Origin: Bacillus sp. RO2
GTDB lineage: Bacteria; Bacillota; Bacilli; Bacillales; Bacillaceae_I
Length of the DNA: 64,000 bases
Assembly (NCBI RefSeq): GCF_012911845.1
Contig: NZ_JAAXCU010000026.1
Location: 30,026-94,025, forward strand
Direction of reading: 5' to 3'
Shown: in pieces, positions 27,519 to 35,565 of the stretch
How positions within the stretch are numbered: position 1 is the stretch's first letter
How the letters are laid out: the number at the start of each line of letters is the position of its first letter
Notes under the pieces: model-generated
The model's database searches: none
Seen by the model: only the letters and a program-made list of their open reading frames with translations
Told to the model about the DNA's origin: nothing
Position numbers and translations under genes: made by a program

Positions 27519-27552
27519 TAAAAAAGAACCGCCCGTGTGCAACAGGCGATCC
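27519..27552 (-). terminator. Intrinsic terminator of the Gfo/Idh gene
   Basis: On the minus strand GATCGCCTGT pairs with ACGGGCGGTTC (wobble pairs included) followed by TTTTTTATTC. Confidence 0.7.
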
Positions 27553-27567
27553 TTTCAGGAGTATAGG

Positions 27568-28554
27568 TTAACTTTTGTCCGCCGGGTAGACCAGACCTAT
27601 TTGTGCGCGGGCTTCTTCTATTAGCTCCATGGTTTGCAAGGAAGTACTATGAGAATTATTAGAAGATTCCTCCTCACCAGATTTAATAAGGCGAATAAAT
27701 TCTTCAGCCTCATAAAACATAGATTGACCCTTTTGAGGGACTGTAATATCTTCCTCTGTCCCGTCTTTAAACCTAATCAGTATCTTCTCAGGTGTATGAA
27801 TGGTATCTAAAATTATTGTTCCTTCTTCTCCTTGTATTTCGGAAGGGAGGTAGGAGTTTGCAATTTTGGAATAGGCGACAGAAGCATCCATTCCATCATA
27901 ATTAAACAAGATGCTTCCTTGCCCATCCACTCCAGATTCCAACATATGTGATATAGCATGCAAAGCTTTTGGTTTACCAAATAATGCAACCATGGGATAA
28001 ATGGTATAGATACCGATGTCCATCAAGGCACCATTAGAAAATTCAGGCTTAAATGCATTAAGCACTGTTCCTTCCTTGTACTTATCATAGCGGGATGAAT
28101 ACTGACAATAACTTGCAACATAATTCCTGATCTGCCCGATTTTATGCAGGTTTTCTTTGACTGCCAAGAAGTTAGGAAGCAGGGTGCTTTTCATTGCTTC
28201 CATCAGAACCACGTTATTTCTTTTTGCCGCGGTCACCATCTCTGATAATTCTTTAGTATTTGAAGCTATCGGTTTTTCGCAAAGCACATGTTTACCTTGA
28301 TCCATGCAGGCTATTGCCTGCTCGGCATGGAAAGAATTAGGGCTTGCAATATATACGGCATCCATTTCTTTGCTCTTTGTAAATTCATCTAGATTTGTAT
28401 ATGTAGTAGATACATTAAATTTATTACCAAAATCCTTTGCTGTTTCTTCTTTTCTGGAATAGACAGCTGTTAACAGAAAATCTTCATTCTCTTGTGCTGC
28501 ATTGATGAATGATTCTGTTATCCAGTTGGTTCCAATCACTCCAAATCGTATCAA
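27568..28554 (-). CDS. Gfo/Idh/MocA-family oxidoreductase
   Basis: A 328-residue NAD(P)-dependent oxidoreductase with N-terminal Rossmann motif 'GVIGTNWITESF', and 'HVLCEKPIASNTKELSEM' (EKP motif) typical of Gfo/Idh/MocA enzymes that act on sugars, inositols or related polyols. 'GALMDIGIYTIYPMVALFG' is the C-terminal-domain signature. The start is chosen at TTG 28554 (MIRFGVIG) with AAGGT six bases upstream; GTG 28572 would add six residues before the Rossmann strand. A structured RNA ending in a terminator lies just upstream (28613-28740). Substrate unknown. Confidence 0.85.
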   Translation of the reverse strand: MIRFGVIGTNWITESFINAAQENEDFLLTAVYSRKEETAKDFGNKFNVSTTYTNLDEFTKSKEMDAVYIASPNSFHAEQAIACMDQGKHVLCEKPIASNTKELSEMVTAAKRNNVVLMEAMKSTLLPNFLAVKENLHKIGQIRNYVASYCQYSSRYDKYKEGTVLNAFKPEFSNGALMDIGIYTIYPMVALFGKPKALHAISHMLESGVDGQGSILFNYDGMDASVAYSKIANSYLPSEIQGEEGTIILDTIHTPEKILIRFKDGTEEDITVPQKGQSMFYEAEEFIRLIKSGEEESSNNSHSTSLQTMELIEEARAQIGLVYPADKS

Positions 28555-28612
28555 TCTAATACCTTCTTTCACTTATAGAATGTAGACAGTATAGCAGATA
28601 TGGTGAAATAGT

Positions 28613-28740
28613 GGCAAAAAAAAGAAGGTACCTATAAAGGTACCTTCCTGCGTATTGAGGCGAGGGACAGCATGACCACATTCATGCCTTGCTCAAAGAG
28701 CGCGTCCGTCGACTTACACAATTCAGCTCATCGCATAATT
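28613..28740 (-). ncRNA. Candidate structured RNA: small RNA or riboswitch-like leader before the Gfo/Idh gene
   Basis: On the minus strand a terminator hairpin (GAAGGTACC/GGTACCTTC, 28624-28647) is followed by eight T residues, 59 bases before the Gfo/Idh start and with no gene between it and the divergent M20 gene. The sequence preceding it folds as a three-way junction: outer GGAC/GTCC, one arm GCTC-TTT-GAGC, another GCATGA-N6-TCATGC. No open frame of credible length exists. It does not match any riboswitch consensus I know. The rest of the gap (28741-28941) is AT-rich, with no clear gene. Confidence 0.5.
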
Positions 28741-28941
28741 ACTATAACATAGATTAGCGATAGTACATAATTGATAGTTTATTCAGATAAAATTTCTTTT
28801 TTGAAGAAAATAGGTTTGAACTCTTGCAATAGGTAGAATAAAGGAAATATAGGACTTTATAAGTAGAAAAGGTATAATGGTAAATGAATATATATATGTA
28901 TATAAAAAGTGTATGCGTCTAAAATGTCAGGAGAGAGTAAG

Positions 28942-30075
28942 ATGAAAGAGTTTTTACAAAATAAACAATCTGAAATGCTAGAGTTGTTGGAAAAACTGGT
29001 CAATATTGATAGTGGATCTACTTCGAAGGAGGGAATTGATCAAATTGGGTCTATCTTATCAAAAGAATATAGAACAATCGGATTTTCCGTTCAAGTGCTA
29101 GAAGAAGAAAAGTATGGAAATCATCTAGTTATTCAACACCCTTTAGCAAAAGAGCCAAAAATAATAATTGTTGCACATATGGATACTGTATTTCCTAACG
29201 GCACAGTACAAAGTAGACCGTTTAAAGTAGTGGGTGAAAGGGCATATGGACCTGGTGTCATAGATATGAAAGCCAGCCAAGTTTCCATACTCTATGCAAT
29301 GAAAGCGTTAATCCATACCCATTCTAAAGCTTACCAAGATGTTGTTCTTGTGTTGAACAGTGATGAAGAGATTGGATCTCCTTCCTCCAAATCGCTAATC
29401 GAGAGCAAAGCAAAGGATAAAAAATATGCGCTAATCATGGAACCAGCGAGAAAAGATGGTTCTTTAGTAACTTCCAGAAGAGGAAAAGGAAAATATACCA
29501 TAAATGTTCGTGGCCGTGCAGCGCACTCTGGAATAGAACCTGAAAAAGGGAGAAGTGCAATCGAAGAACTGGCACATAAAGTTATTCAGTTACATGCCCT
29601 TAATGATCATTCCAAGGGAATCAGTGTCAATGTCGGTTTAATTGAGGGAGGATCCTCTGTCAATACAGTGTCTGATAGTGCAGTCGCACATGTAGACATA
29701 AGGATTACTGAACGAGAACAAGCAAAACCTATTGAACGGAAATTGGAAAAGATCTGTGCATCTACAGATGTCAAAGGAACAGAGGTCGAGTTAGTTGGCG
29801 AAATGAACAGGCTTCCCATGGAAAAGACAGAGCGCACAGAATCTTTGCTACATGTCATTGAAAAAGTTGGTGAACAAATAGGAGTAGAAGTAAAAGACAC
29901 AGCTACAGGCGGTGGATCTGATGCCTCCTTTACGGCTGCAATGGGAATTGCCACCGTTGACGGAATGGGCCCCGTCGGTGGAAATGCCCATAGCGAGGAG
30001 GAATATTTAGAAATTCCTTCTCTAACAGAGCGAACGGAACTTCTGGCAAAAACGATTGCCGCTTTGGGAGAGTAA
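28942..30075 (+). CDS. M20-family metallopeptidase (carboxypeptidase G2-like)
   Basis: A 377-residue zinc hydrolase of the ArgE/DapE/CPG2 group. Metal and catalytic residues: 'IVAHMDTVFPNGT' (His, Asp), 'GPGVIDMKASQ' (bridging Asp), 'LNSDEEIGS' (catalytic Glu-Glu), 'GGGSDASF' and C-terminal His in 'GGNAHSEEEY'. The dimerisation lid begins at 'SRRGKGKYTINVRGRAAHSG'. ATG 28942 has AGGAGAG upstream; earlier in-frame GTG/ATG codons do not. It precedes the arginine operon but is separated by a terminator. ArgJ makes an ArgE step unnecessary, so a peptidase or acyl-amino-acid hydrolase role is more likely. Confidence 0.85.
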   Translation: MKEFLQNKQSEMLELLEKLVNIDSGSTSKEGIDQIGSILSKEYRTIGFSVQVLEEEKYGNHLVIQHPLAKEPKIIIVAHMDTVFPNGTVQSRPFKVVGERAYGPGVIDMKASQVSILYAMKALIHTHSKAYQDVVLVLNSDEEIGSPSSKSLIESKAKDKKYALIMEPARKDGSLVTSRRGKGKYTINVRGRAAHSGIEPEKGRSAIEELAHKVIQLHALNDHSKGISVNVGLIEGGSSVNTVSDSAVAHVDIRITEREQAKPIERKLEKICASTDVKGTEVELVGEMNRLPMEKTERTESLLHVIEKVGEQIGVEVKDTATGGGSDASFTAAMGIATVDGMGPVGGNAHSEEEYLEIPSLTERTELLAKTIAALGE

Positions 30076-30085
30076 AATTTATTAG

Positions 30086-30123
30086 AGATGACCTTGTTTA
30101 AATTCCAGGGTCATCTTTTTTTT
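30086..30123 (+). terminator. Intrinsic terminator of the M20 gene
   Basis: AGATGACC pairs with GGTCATCT and is followed by a run of T residues. Confidence 0.85.
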
Positions 30124-30143
30124 GAACTTTTTTAAAAAACATA

Positions 30144-30172
30144 TTGTATTTTTATACATACGTAGTTATAAT
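30144..30172 (+). promoter_or_regulatory. argC promoter with ARG box (presumed AhrC/ArgR operator)
   Basis: TTGTAT (30144-30149), 17-base spacer, TATAAT (30167-30172) is a strong sigma-A promoter. The -35 is covered by the perfect palindrome TGTATTTTTATACA (30145-30158). The same 14-mer in reverse complement lies before argG (39756-39769), and both are followed by CGTAG and an AT-rich second half-site. Arginine repression through AhrC is inferred from the B. subtilis system. Confidence 0.75.
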
Positions 30173-30208
30173 AATTCATATTATTAACGCAGGGAGAGGA
30201 TGAAGGAC

Positions 30209-31246
30209 TTGAAGGTTGGAATTATTGGAGCGAACGGATATAGTGGTGCAGAACTTGTTAGAATTCTAATGCAGCATCCGGATGTGGAATTGAGCTTTCT
30301 TGGATCCCACTCAACTAGTGGAACACTGATTACAGAACAATATCCCCATTTACAAGGGATAATGGAGAGTAGATTAGAAGAAATGAAGATGGACGACTTG
30401 ATGGGAAGTTCAGATTTGTTCTTTTTTGCTACACCATCTGGAGTTGCTAAAAACCTAGTTTATAAATTTGTAGAAAAAGAGATTCCTTGTATTGATCTTT
30501 CTGGAGACCACCGTTTAAAAGATTCTCTATTATACGACAAATGGTATAAATATTCATCAGCGCCAGATAGTATTTTACAAAAGTCTACATATGGATTGCC
30601 GGAACTTTTCAGGGAAGAAATTAAATATTCTACTTTAATTGCAAATCCTGGCTGTTACCCTACTGCCACATTGCTAGGTCTTGCACCATTATTAAAGAAC
30701 AAATTGATAAACGAGAACAGTATCATAATTGATGGGAAATCAGGAGTTACCGGAGCAGGCAGAAAGGCTTCGATGGGAACTCATTATTGTGAGATTAATG
30801 AAAATGTAAAAGCTTATAAACTTGGGAATCATCAGCATATACCGGAAATGGAACAAGTAATTCAGACGTACTGCGGGATAGATGCAACAATCACTTTTAC
30901 TCCACATCTCATCCCAATGACCAGAGGAATCTTGTGCACGATTTATTGTGACCTGAACCAATCATTTACAACGAAAGATGCTTTAGCACTTTATCATGAT
31001 TTCTATCAAAACGAGTATTTTGTTCGGATTAGAAGAGAAGATCAATGGCCTGCCACCAAAGAGGTTTACAGCTCCAACTATTGTGACCTGGGACTAACAG
31101 TGGACGAAAGAACCAACAGAATCATAATTGTGTCTGTTATCGACAATGTTATGAAAGGCGCATCAGGGCAAGCAGTTCAAAATATGAACATAATGAACGG
31201 GTGGAACGAACAAACAGGACTCAAAATAACACCTGTCTATCCATAA
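30209..31246 (+). CDS. argC: N-acetyl-gamma-glutamyl-phosphate reductase
   Basis: Reduces N-acetylglutamyl-5-phosphate to the semialdehyde with NADPH, third step of arginine synthesis. Rossmann motif 'VGIIGANGYSGAELVRIL' and catalytic Cys in 'NPGCYPTA'. 345 residues from TTG 30209, which gives the usual 'MKVGIIGANG' N-terminus with GGGAGAGG nine bases upstream; the ATG at 30200 abuts that site and would add three residues. First gene of the operon argC-J-B-D-carA-carB-argF, all overlapping or closely spaced, behind an ARG-box promoter. Confidence 0.93.
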   Translation: MKVGIIGANGYSGAELVRILMQHPDVELSFLGSHSTSGTLITEQYPHLQGIMESRLEEMKMDDLMGSSDLFFFATPSGVAKNLVYKFVEKEIPCIDLSGDHRLKDSLLYDKWYKYSSAPDSILQKSTYGLPELFREEIKYSTLIANPGCYPTATLLGLAPLLKNKLINENSIIIDGKSGVTGAGRKASMGTHYCEINENVKAYKLGNHQHIPEMEQVIQTYCGIDATITFTPHLIPMTRGILCTIYCDLNQSFTTKDALALYHDFYQNEYFVRIRREDQWPATKEVYSSNYCDLGLTVDERTNRIIIVSVIDNVMKGASGQAVQNMNIMNGWNEQTGLKITPVYP

Positions 31247-31260
31247 AAAGAGGTGAAGAT

Positions 31261-32499
31261 ATGAAAGTGGAAGTTTTATCCAAAAAAGAGAAATGGATTG
31301 CTATGAACAATGGAAATATATGTACTCCAAAAGGCTTTTCCGCCGGTGGGCTGCACTGCGGGATAAAACGTAAACGTAAAGACCTTGGCTGGATCTATAG
31401 TGAAGTACCTGCAACAGCAGCAGCAGTATACACAACCAATCAGTTTCAGGCACCGCCTCTCAAAGTTTCAAAAGAAAGCATTAACACAAACGGATTCCTT
31501 CAAGGAGTCATCGTTAACTCAGGTAATGCTAACTCATGTACGGGAAAAGAAGGATTACAAAACGCCTATAAAATGAGACAAATATTTGCTGACAAAGCTG
31601 GTATAGAACCGCATAACGTAGCTGTCATTTCCACAGGAGTGATCGGGGAACAACTTCCTATGAGAAAGATAACTAAAGGGGTGGAATCGATATCAGGTCT
31701 AGAAAACTCTAATGATGGCTGTTCATTTGAAGAAGCTATCCTGACTACAGACACGTTTACTAAACACATATGTCTTCAGTTAGAGACAGAAAATAAAGTT
31801 TATACAATAGCAGGAGCTGCAAAGGGTTCAGGAATGGTACATCCTAATATGGCAACTATGCTTGGATTTGTCACAACAGATATCAACATAGACCCTGAAG
31901 CATTACAACAAGCTTTAAGAGATGTAACGGCAGGGACATTTAATATGATTACCGTGGACGGAGATACAAGTACAAATGACATGGTGCTTGTATTGGCAAA
32001 TGGTATGGCTGGTAATAAACAATGGACGCAAGATGACGATGAATATGTTCTGTTTAAGGAAGGACTTCATATTGTCTGCCAATCACTCTCTCAACAAATA
32101 GCACGAGACGGTGAAGGAGCTACTAAGTTAATCGAAGTACAAGTAAATGGGGCTGTTACGACGCACGATGCACAAGTAGTTGCAAAAACCATTGTCGGCT
32201 CAAGCTTGGTGAAAACGGCGGTTTTTGGTCAGGACCCAAACTGGGGCAGAATCGTGTCAGCAGTGGGGTATAGCGGAATTACGATCAATACGGAAAAAAT
32301 TAAATTGAAGATAGGACCTATCTTAATTGTAGAAGACGGTATGCCTGTTTCATTCTGTGAAGAGGAAGCCAAATCCTATTTGAAGAATGAAAAAATTGAA
32401 ATTACTGTAGATCTTCATGCCGGAAACGAAAATGCTACGGCATGGGGTTGTGATTTATCCTACGATTATGTACGAATCAATGCATCTTATCGAACTTGA
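31261..32499 (+). CDS. argJ: Bifunctional ornithine acetyltransferase / N-acetylglutamate synthase
   Basis: A 412-residue autoprocessing enzyme that recycles the acetyl group from acetylornithine to glutamate. The self-cleavage site is 'HPNMATMLGF', with Thr199 becoming the N-terminal nucleophile of the beta chain. 'GNANSCTGKEGL' and 'DGDTSTNDMVLVLANG' are conserved blocks. AGAGGTGA lies before ATG 31261, 14 bases after argC. Whether it also uses acetyl-CoA (bifunctional) cannot be read directly, but no separate argA or argE is seen in the window. Confidence 0.93.
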   Translation: MKVEVLSKKEKWIAMNNGNICTPKGFSAGGLHCGIKRKRKDLGWIYSEVPATAAAVYTTNQFQAPPLKVSKESINTNGFLQGVIVNSGNANSCTGKEGLQNAYKMRQIFADKAGIEPHNVAVISTGVIGEQLPMRKITKGVESISGLENSNDGCSFEEAILTTDTFTKHICLQLETENKVYTIAGAAKGSGMVHPNMATMLGFVTTDINIDPEALQQALRDVTAGTFNMITVDGDTSTNDMVLVLANGMAGNKQWTQDDDEYVLFKEGLHIVCQSLSQQIARDGEGATKLIEVQVNGAVTTHDAQVVAKTIVGSSLVKTAVFGQDPNWGRIVSAVGYSGITINTEKIKLKIGPILIVEDGMPVSFCEEEAKSYLKNEKIEITVDLHAGNENATAWGCDLSYDYVRINASYRT

Positions 32500-32512
32500 A
32501 GGAGGCCAGATA

Positions 32513-33310
32513 ATGAATATACTCGTAATAAAGTGTGGGGGCAGTACAATTGAGAAACTTTCCCCCTCTTTTTTTACTGAATTAGTGGAATTAAAAAACA
32601 AGCATCAAATTCAACCCATTGTAGTTCATGGAGGGGGACCTTCTATTTCTACTATTTTGTCCTCCTTAGATGTGGAAACCACTTTCGTAAAAGGTTTAAG
32701 AAAAACGACAGAACCTGTATTGGAAGTAGTGGAAATGGTCTTGTCAGGATCGATGAACAAGCATCTTGTTCGCCAAGTAATGAAAGCCGGCGGCAATGCT
32801 ATGGGTTTAAGTGGAGTAGATGGGAAGTTTCTTATCGCAAAACCAATTGCCAATGCAGAGGAGCTAGGGTTAGTTGGTGAAATTGTGGATGTAAATAAAG
32901 AATTATTGCTTCCAATTATGGAACAAGGGATCATTCCAATCATTTCACCGGTTGCTGTTGATACAGACGGCCAGCACTTCAACATTAATGCGGATATGGC
33001 AGCAGCTGCTGTTGCTACAGCATTCCGTGCGCCGCTTTGTATGATCACAGATGTTGATGGCGTGCTTGTAGGAGACTCTATCATGTCAAAGTTATCAGAT
33101 ATAGAAGTTTATAGCTTAATAGAAAATAATCGAATAACAGGTGGGATGATTCCGAAAGTGGAAGCTGCCATTCAATGCTTATTAAAAGGGGTGAGTAAAA
33201 TTGGAATAATTAATGGCACTGCAACGGATGCCTTAACCAATTTCGCATTGAACCATACAAGTGCAGGTACATCATTCTATCTTGAGGAGGTTATGGAAAA
33301 AAGTGTCTAA
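32513..33310 (+). CDS. argB: Acetylglutamate kinase
   Basis: A 265-residue amino-acid kinase that phosphorylates N-acetylglutamate. 'VIKCGGSTIE' (phosphate-binding Lys), 'VVHGGGPSIS', 'INADMAAAAVATAF' and 'ITGGMIPKVEAA' are family motifs. No N-terminal regulatory helix is present, which in ArgB is usually linked to arginine feedback. GAAGGAGG precedes ATG 32513, 13 bases after argJ. Its 3' end overlaps argD by eight bases. Confidence 0.93.
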   Translation: MNILVIKCGGSTIEKLSPSFFTELVELKNKHQIQPIVVHGGGPSISTILSSLDVETTFVKGLRKTTEPVLEVVEMVLSGSMNKHLVRQVMKAGGNAMGLSGVDGKFLIAKPIANAEELGLVGEIVDVNKELLLPIMEQGIIPIISPVAVDTDGQHFNINADMAAAAVATAFRAPLCMITDVDGVLVGDSIMSKLSDIEVYSLIENNRITGGMIPKVEAAIQCLLKGVSKIGIINGTATDALTNFALNHTSAGTSFYLEEVMEKSV

Positions 33311-34499
33311 ATCTGCTACTGATTACTCACCAATAATGAATACATACAGCAGGCTGCCTTTATCTATCCAAAAAGGTAAAGGAACATATGTCTGGTCTGA
33401 CAAGAATGAAGCATATCTCGATTACACTTCGGGAATTGCAACATGCAATCTCGGACATTGTCCACCGCAAGTAGAGAAGGCTCTTAAGGAGCAACTTTCA
33501 GAGCTTTGGCATACGTCCAACCTTTATCATGTTCCAAAACAGGAAGAACTTGCTCGCCTACTGGTGGAAAAATCCTGCTTTGATCAGGTTTTTTTCTGTA
33601 ATAGCGGTGCTGAGGCAAATGAGGCTGCTATTAAGCTTGTAAGGGCCATTGCCAATAACAATCGTAAAAAGCAAGCTAGCATTGTTACTTTTCAACAAAG
33701 CTTTCACGGGAGAACCTTGGCTACAGTGGCTGCAACAGGTCAAGAGAAAATCAAGTCTGGATTTGAACCGATGCTAGAAGGGTTTATCCATTTGTGTTAT
33801 AACGATTACCAATCTCTCCAAACAATAAGAGAACTGGAACCAACCGCTGTCATGTTAGAACTTCTTCAAGGCGAGGGTGGAGTGGTACCGGCAGATCCTG
33901 ACTGGGTAAAAGAACTGTCTACTATATGTAAGGAGAATGGAATAATACTTGTAGTTGATGAAGTGCAAACGGGAATGGGGCGTACAGGAAGCTTGTTTTT
34001 ATATGAACAGTACAATGTGGAACCAGATATCATGACACTCGCCAAAGGGCTGGGATCTGGTTTTCCGATTGGTGCGATGCTTGCTAAAGAAGAGATAGCT
34101 TCTGCCTTTAAACCTGGAATGCATGGAAGTACTTTTGGAGGGAACCCTTTAGCATGTACTGCAGGAATTGAAACTTTAAACATTATAAGTGAAGAAAACT
34201 TTTTAAAAAATGTTGCAGAGCAGAGCGAGTTCCTGCATACACAGCTTGAAAATTTACTAGCTGACTTTTCCTTTATCAAAGAAAAAAGGGGAAAGGGCTT
34301 GTTGATTGGTTTGGAGATAAAGGGGAACGCGATTGATATAGTCAAAATGGCATTAGAAGAAAAACTATTACTTTTAAGTGCCGGTCCAAACGTGGTAAGA
34401 ATGCTTCCACCTCTCACAATCTCACAAGAAGAAATAATCTCTTTTGTTCAAAAATTTATCAAGGTATTACAGCAATACAGGGAGGTAGAACATGGATAA
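33303..34499 (+). CDS. argD: Acetylornithine aminotransferase
   Basis: A class III PLP aminotransferase converting N-acetylglutamate semialdehyde to acetylornithine. 'DYTSGIATCNLGHCPPQVEKAL', 'FFCNSGAEANEAAIKL', 'SFHGRTLATVAATGQ', 'LVVDEVQTGMGRTG' and PLP-Lys in 'TLAKGLGSGFPIGAM'. The start is not certain: GTG 33303 has GGAGG about 12 bases upstream and overlaps argB by eight bases (398 residues); ATG 33336 would match the shorter N-terminus of many ArgD proteins but has no ribosome site. Overlaps carA by eight bases. Confidence 0.92.
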   Translation: MSKSATDYSPIMNTYSRLPLSIQKGKGTYVWSDKNEAYLDYTSGIATCNLGHCPPQVEKALKEQLSELWHTSNLYHVPKQEELARLLVEKSCFDQVFFCNSGAEANEAAIKLVRAIANNNRKKQASIVTFQQSFHGRTLATVAATGQEKIKSGFEPMLEGFIHLCYNDYQSLQTIRELEPTAVMLELLQGEGGVVPADPDWVKELSTICKENGIILVVDEVQTGMGRTGSLFLYEQYNVEPDIMTLAKGLGSGFPIGAMLAKEEIASAFKPGMHGSTFGGNPLACTAGIETLNIISEENFLKNVAEQSEFLHTQLENLLADFSFIKEKRGKGLLIGLEIKGNAIDIVKMALEEKLLLLSAGPNVVRMLPPLTISQEEIISFVQKFIKVLQQYREVEHG

Positions 34500-35565
34500 T
34501 GGATATTTAGTTTTAGAGACCGGGGAAGTCTTCCCCGGTAGATTAATAGGAAGTAAAAGGGATGCGATTGGGGAAGTGGTTTTTAACACCAGTATGACAG
34601 GTTATCAGGAAATCATGTCAGATCCCTCCTATGCAGGCCAAATTATCGTCTTCTGTTTTCCTCTAATCGGAAATTATGGCTTTAACCCACAAGATTATGA
34701 AGCGGAAAATATTTATGCAAAAGGAGTAGTCATGGGCGAGGCGTGTCATTTGCCTAATCATTACTCTTCTGAGGTAGCGGCACCTGAGCTTTTGGAAAAA
34801 ATGGGAATCAGTGGACTTAGTAATGTGGATACAAGAGAGCTTGTGAAAACCATTCGAAAACAGGGATCTGTGAAAGGGTATATTACTGACTCTATAAAAG
34901 ATTTCCCTGATGTAATAGTTCCAGTAAATTGGGTGGAATCAGTGTCCACACCAAAAATCAAAAATTATCCCGGGGAAGGTCCTCATATTGTTCTGTTGGA
35001 TTTTGGATATAAAAAGTCAATACTAGAAGCTTTGCTCCATGCAAACTGTCAGGTTACAGTTGTTCCTTTTAGCACAAGCCTAGAAGAAGTAGAAACCCTT
35101 CAACCTGATGGTGTTTTATTAAGCAATGGTCCCGGAAATCCAAAAGTTTTGAATAGTCACTTGCCAAAAATTAAAAAGATTGCAGAAAAATTCCCAACGC
35201 TAGGAATCTGCCTTGGCCATCAATTGTTAGCTATGGCATTTGGTGCAAAAACAGAAAAGTTGCTTTTTGGACATAGAGGCGGCAATCACCCTGTAAAAGA
35301 TCTTGCAACAGGGAAAGTGTATATCACCTCTCAAAATCACAGCTATAACGTAAAAGAAGATTCTATTAATCTTGAAGTCTTTTCAATTACCTATAAAAAT
35401 ATAAACGATGGCACAGTGGAAGGCCTTCAACTAAAAAATTTTCCTACTTTAAGTGTTCAATTTCACCCGGAAGCACACCCTGGACCGCAGGATACCAATT
35501 ATATATTTGAGAAATTTTTAACACTCATCCATGAGAAAACAGGAGTAATGTCATATGCCATTTAA
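34492..35565 (+). CDS. carA: Carbamoyl-phosphate synthase small (glutaminase) subunit, arginine type
   Basis: 357 residues. The N-terminal CPS small-chain domain ('FNTSMTGYQEIMSDPSYAGQ') is followed by a class I glutamine amidotransferase domain with catalytic Cys240 in 'GICLGHQLLA' and His/Glu in 'QFHPEAHPGPQD'. It supplies ammonia to CarB. Location within the arginine operon, as in B. subtilis carA (cpaA), indicates the arginine-specific enzyme; a separate pyrimidine-regulated copy would be expected elsewhere. GGAGG lies before the ATG. Overlaps argD by 8 and carB by 11 bases. Confidence 0.93.
   Translation: MDNGYLVLETGEVFPGRLIGSKRDAIGEVVFNTSMTGYQEIMSDPSYAGQIIVFCFPLIGNYGFNPQDYEAENIYAKGVVMGEACHLPNHYSSEVAAPELLEKMGISGLSNVDTRELVKTIRKQGSVKGYITDSIKDFPDVIVPVNWVESVSTPKIKNYPGEGPHIVLLDFGYKKSILEALLHANCQVTVVPFSTSLEEVETLQPDGVLLSNGPGNPKVLNSHLPKIKKIAEKFPTLGICLGHQLLAMAFGAKTEKLLFGHRGGNHPVKDLATGKVYITSQNHSYNVKEDSINLEVFSITYKNINDGTVEGLQLKNFPTLSVQFHPEAHPGPQDTNYIFEKFLTLIHEKTGVMSYAI

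Noticed and set aside
28613..28740. T-box or known riboswitch before the Gfo/Idh gene
   Set aside because: No T-box motif (AGGGTGG) and no match to riboswitch cores I know; reported only as an unassigned structured RNA.
28942..30075. ArgE (acetylornithine deacetylase) for the M20 gene
   Set aside because: argJ makes it unnecessary, a terminator separates it from argC, and the sequence is closer to carboxypeptidase G2-type M20 enzymes.
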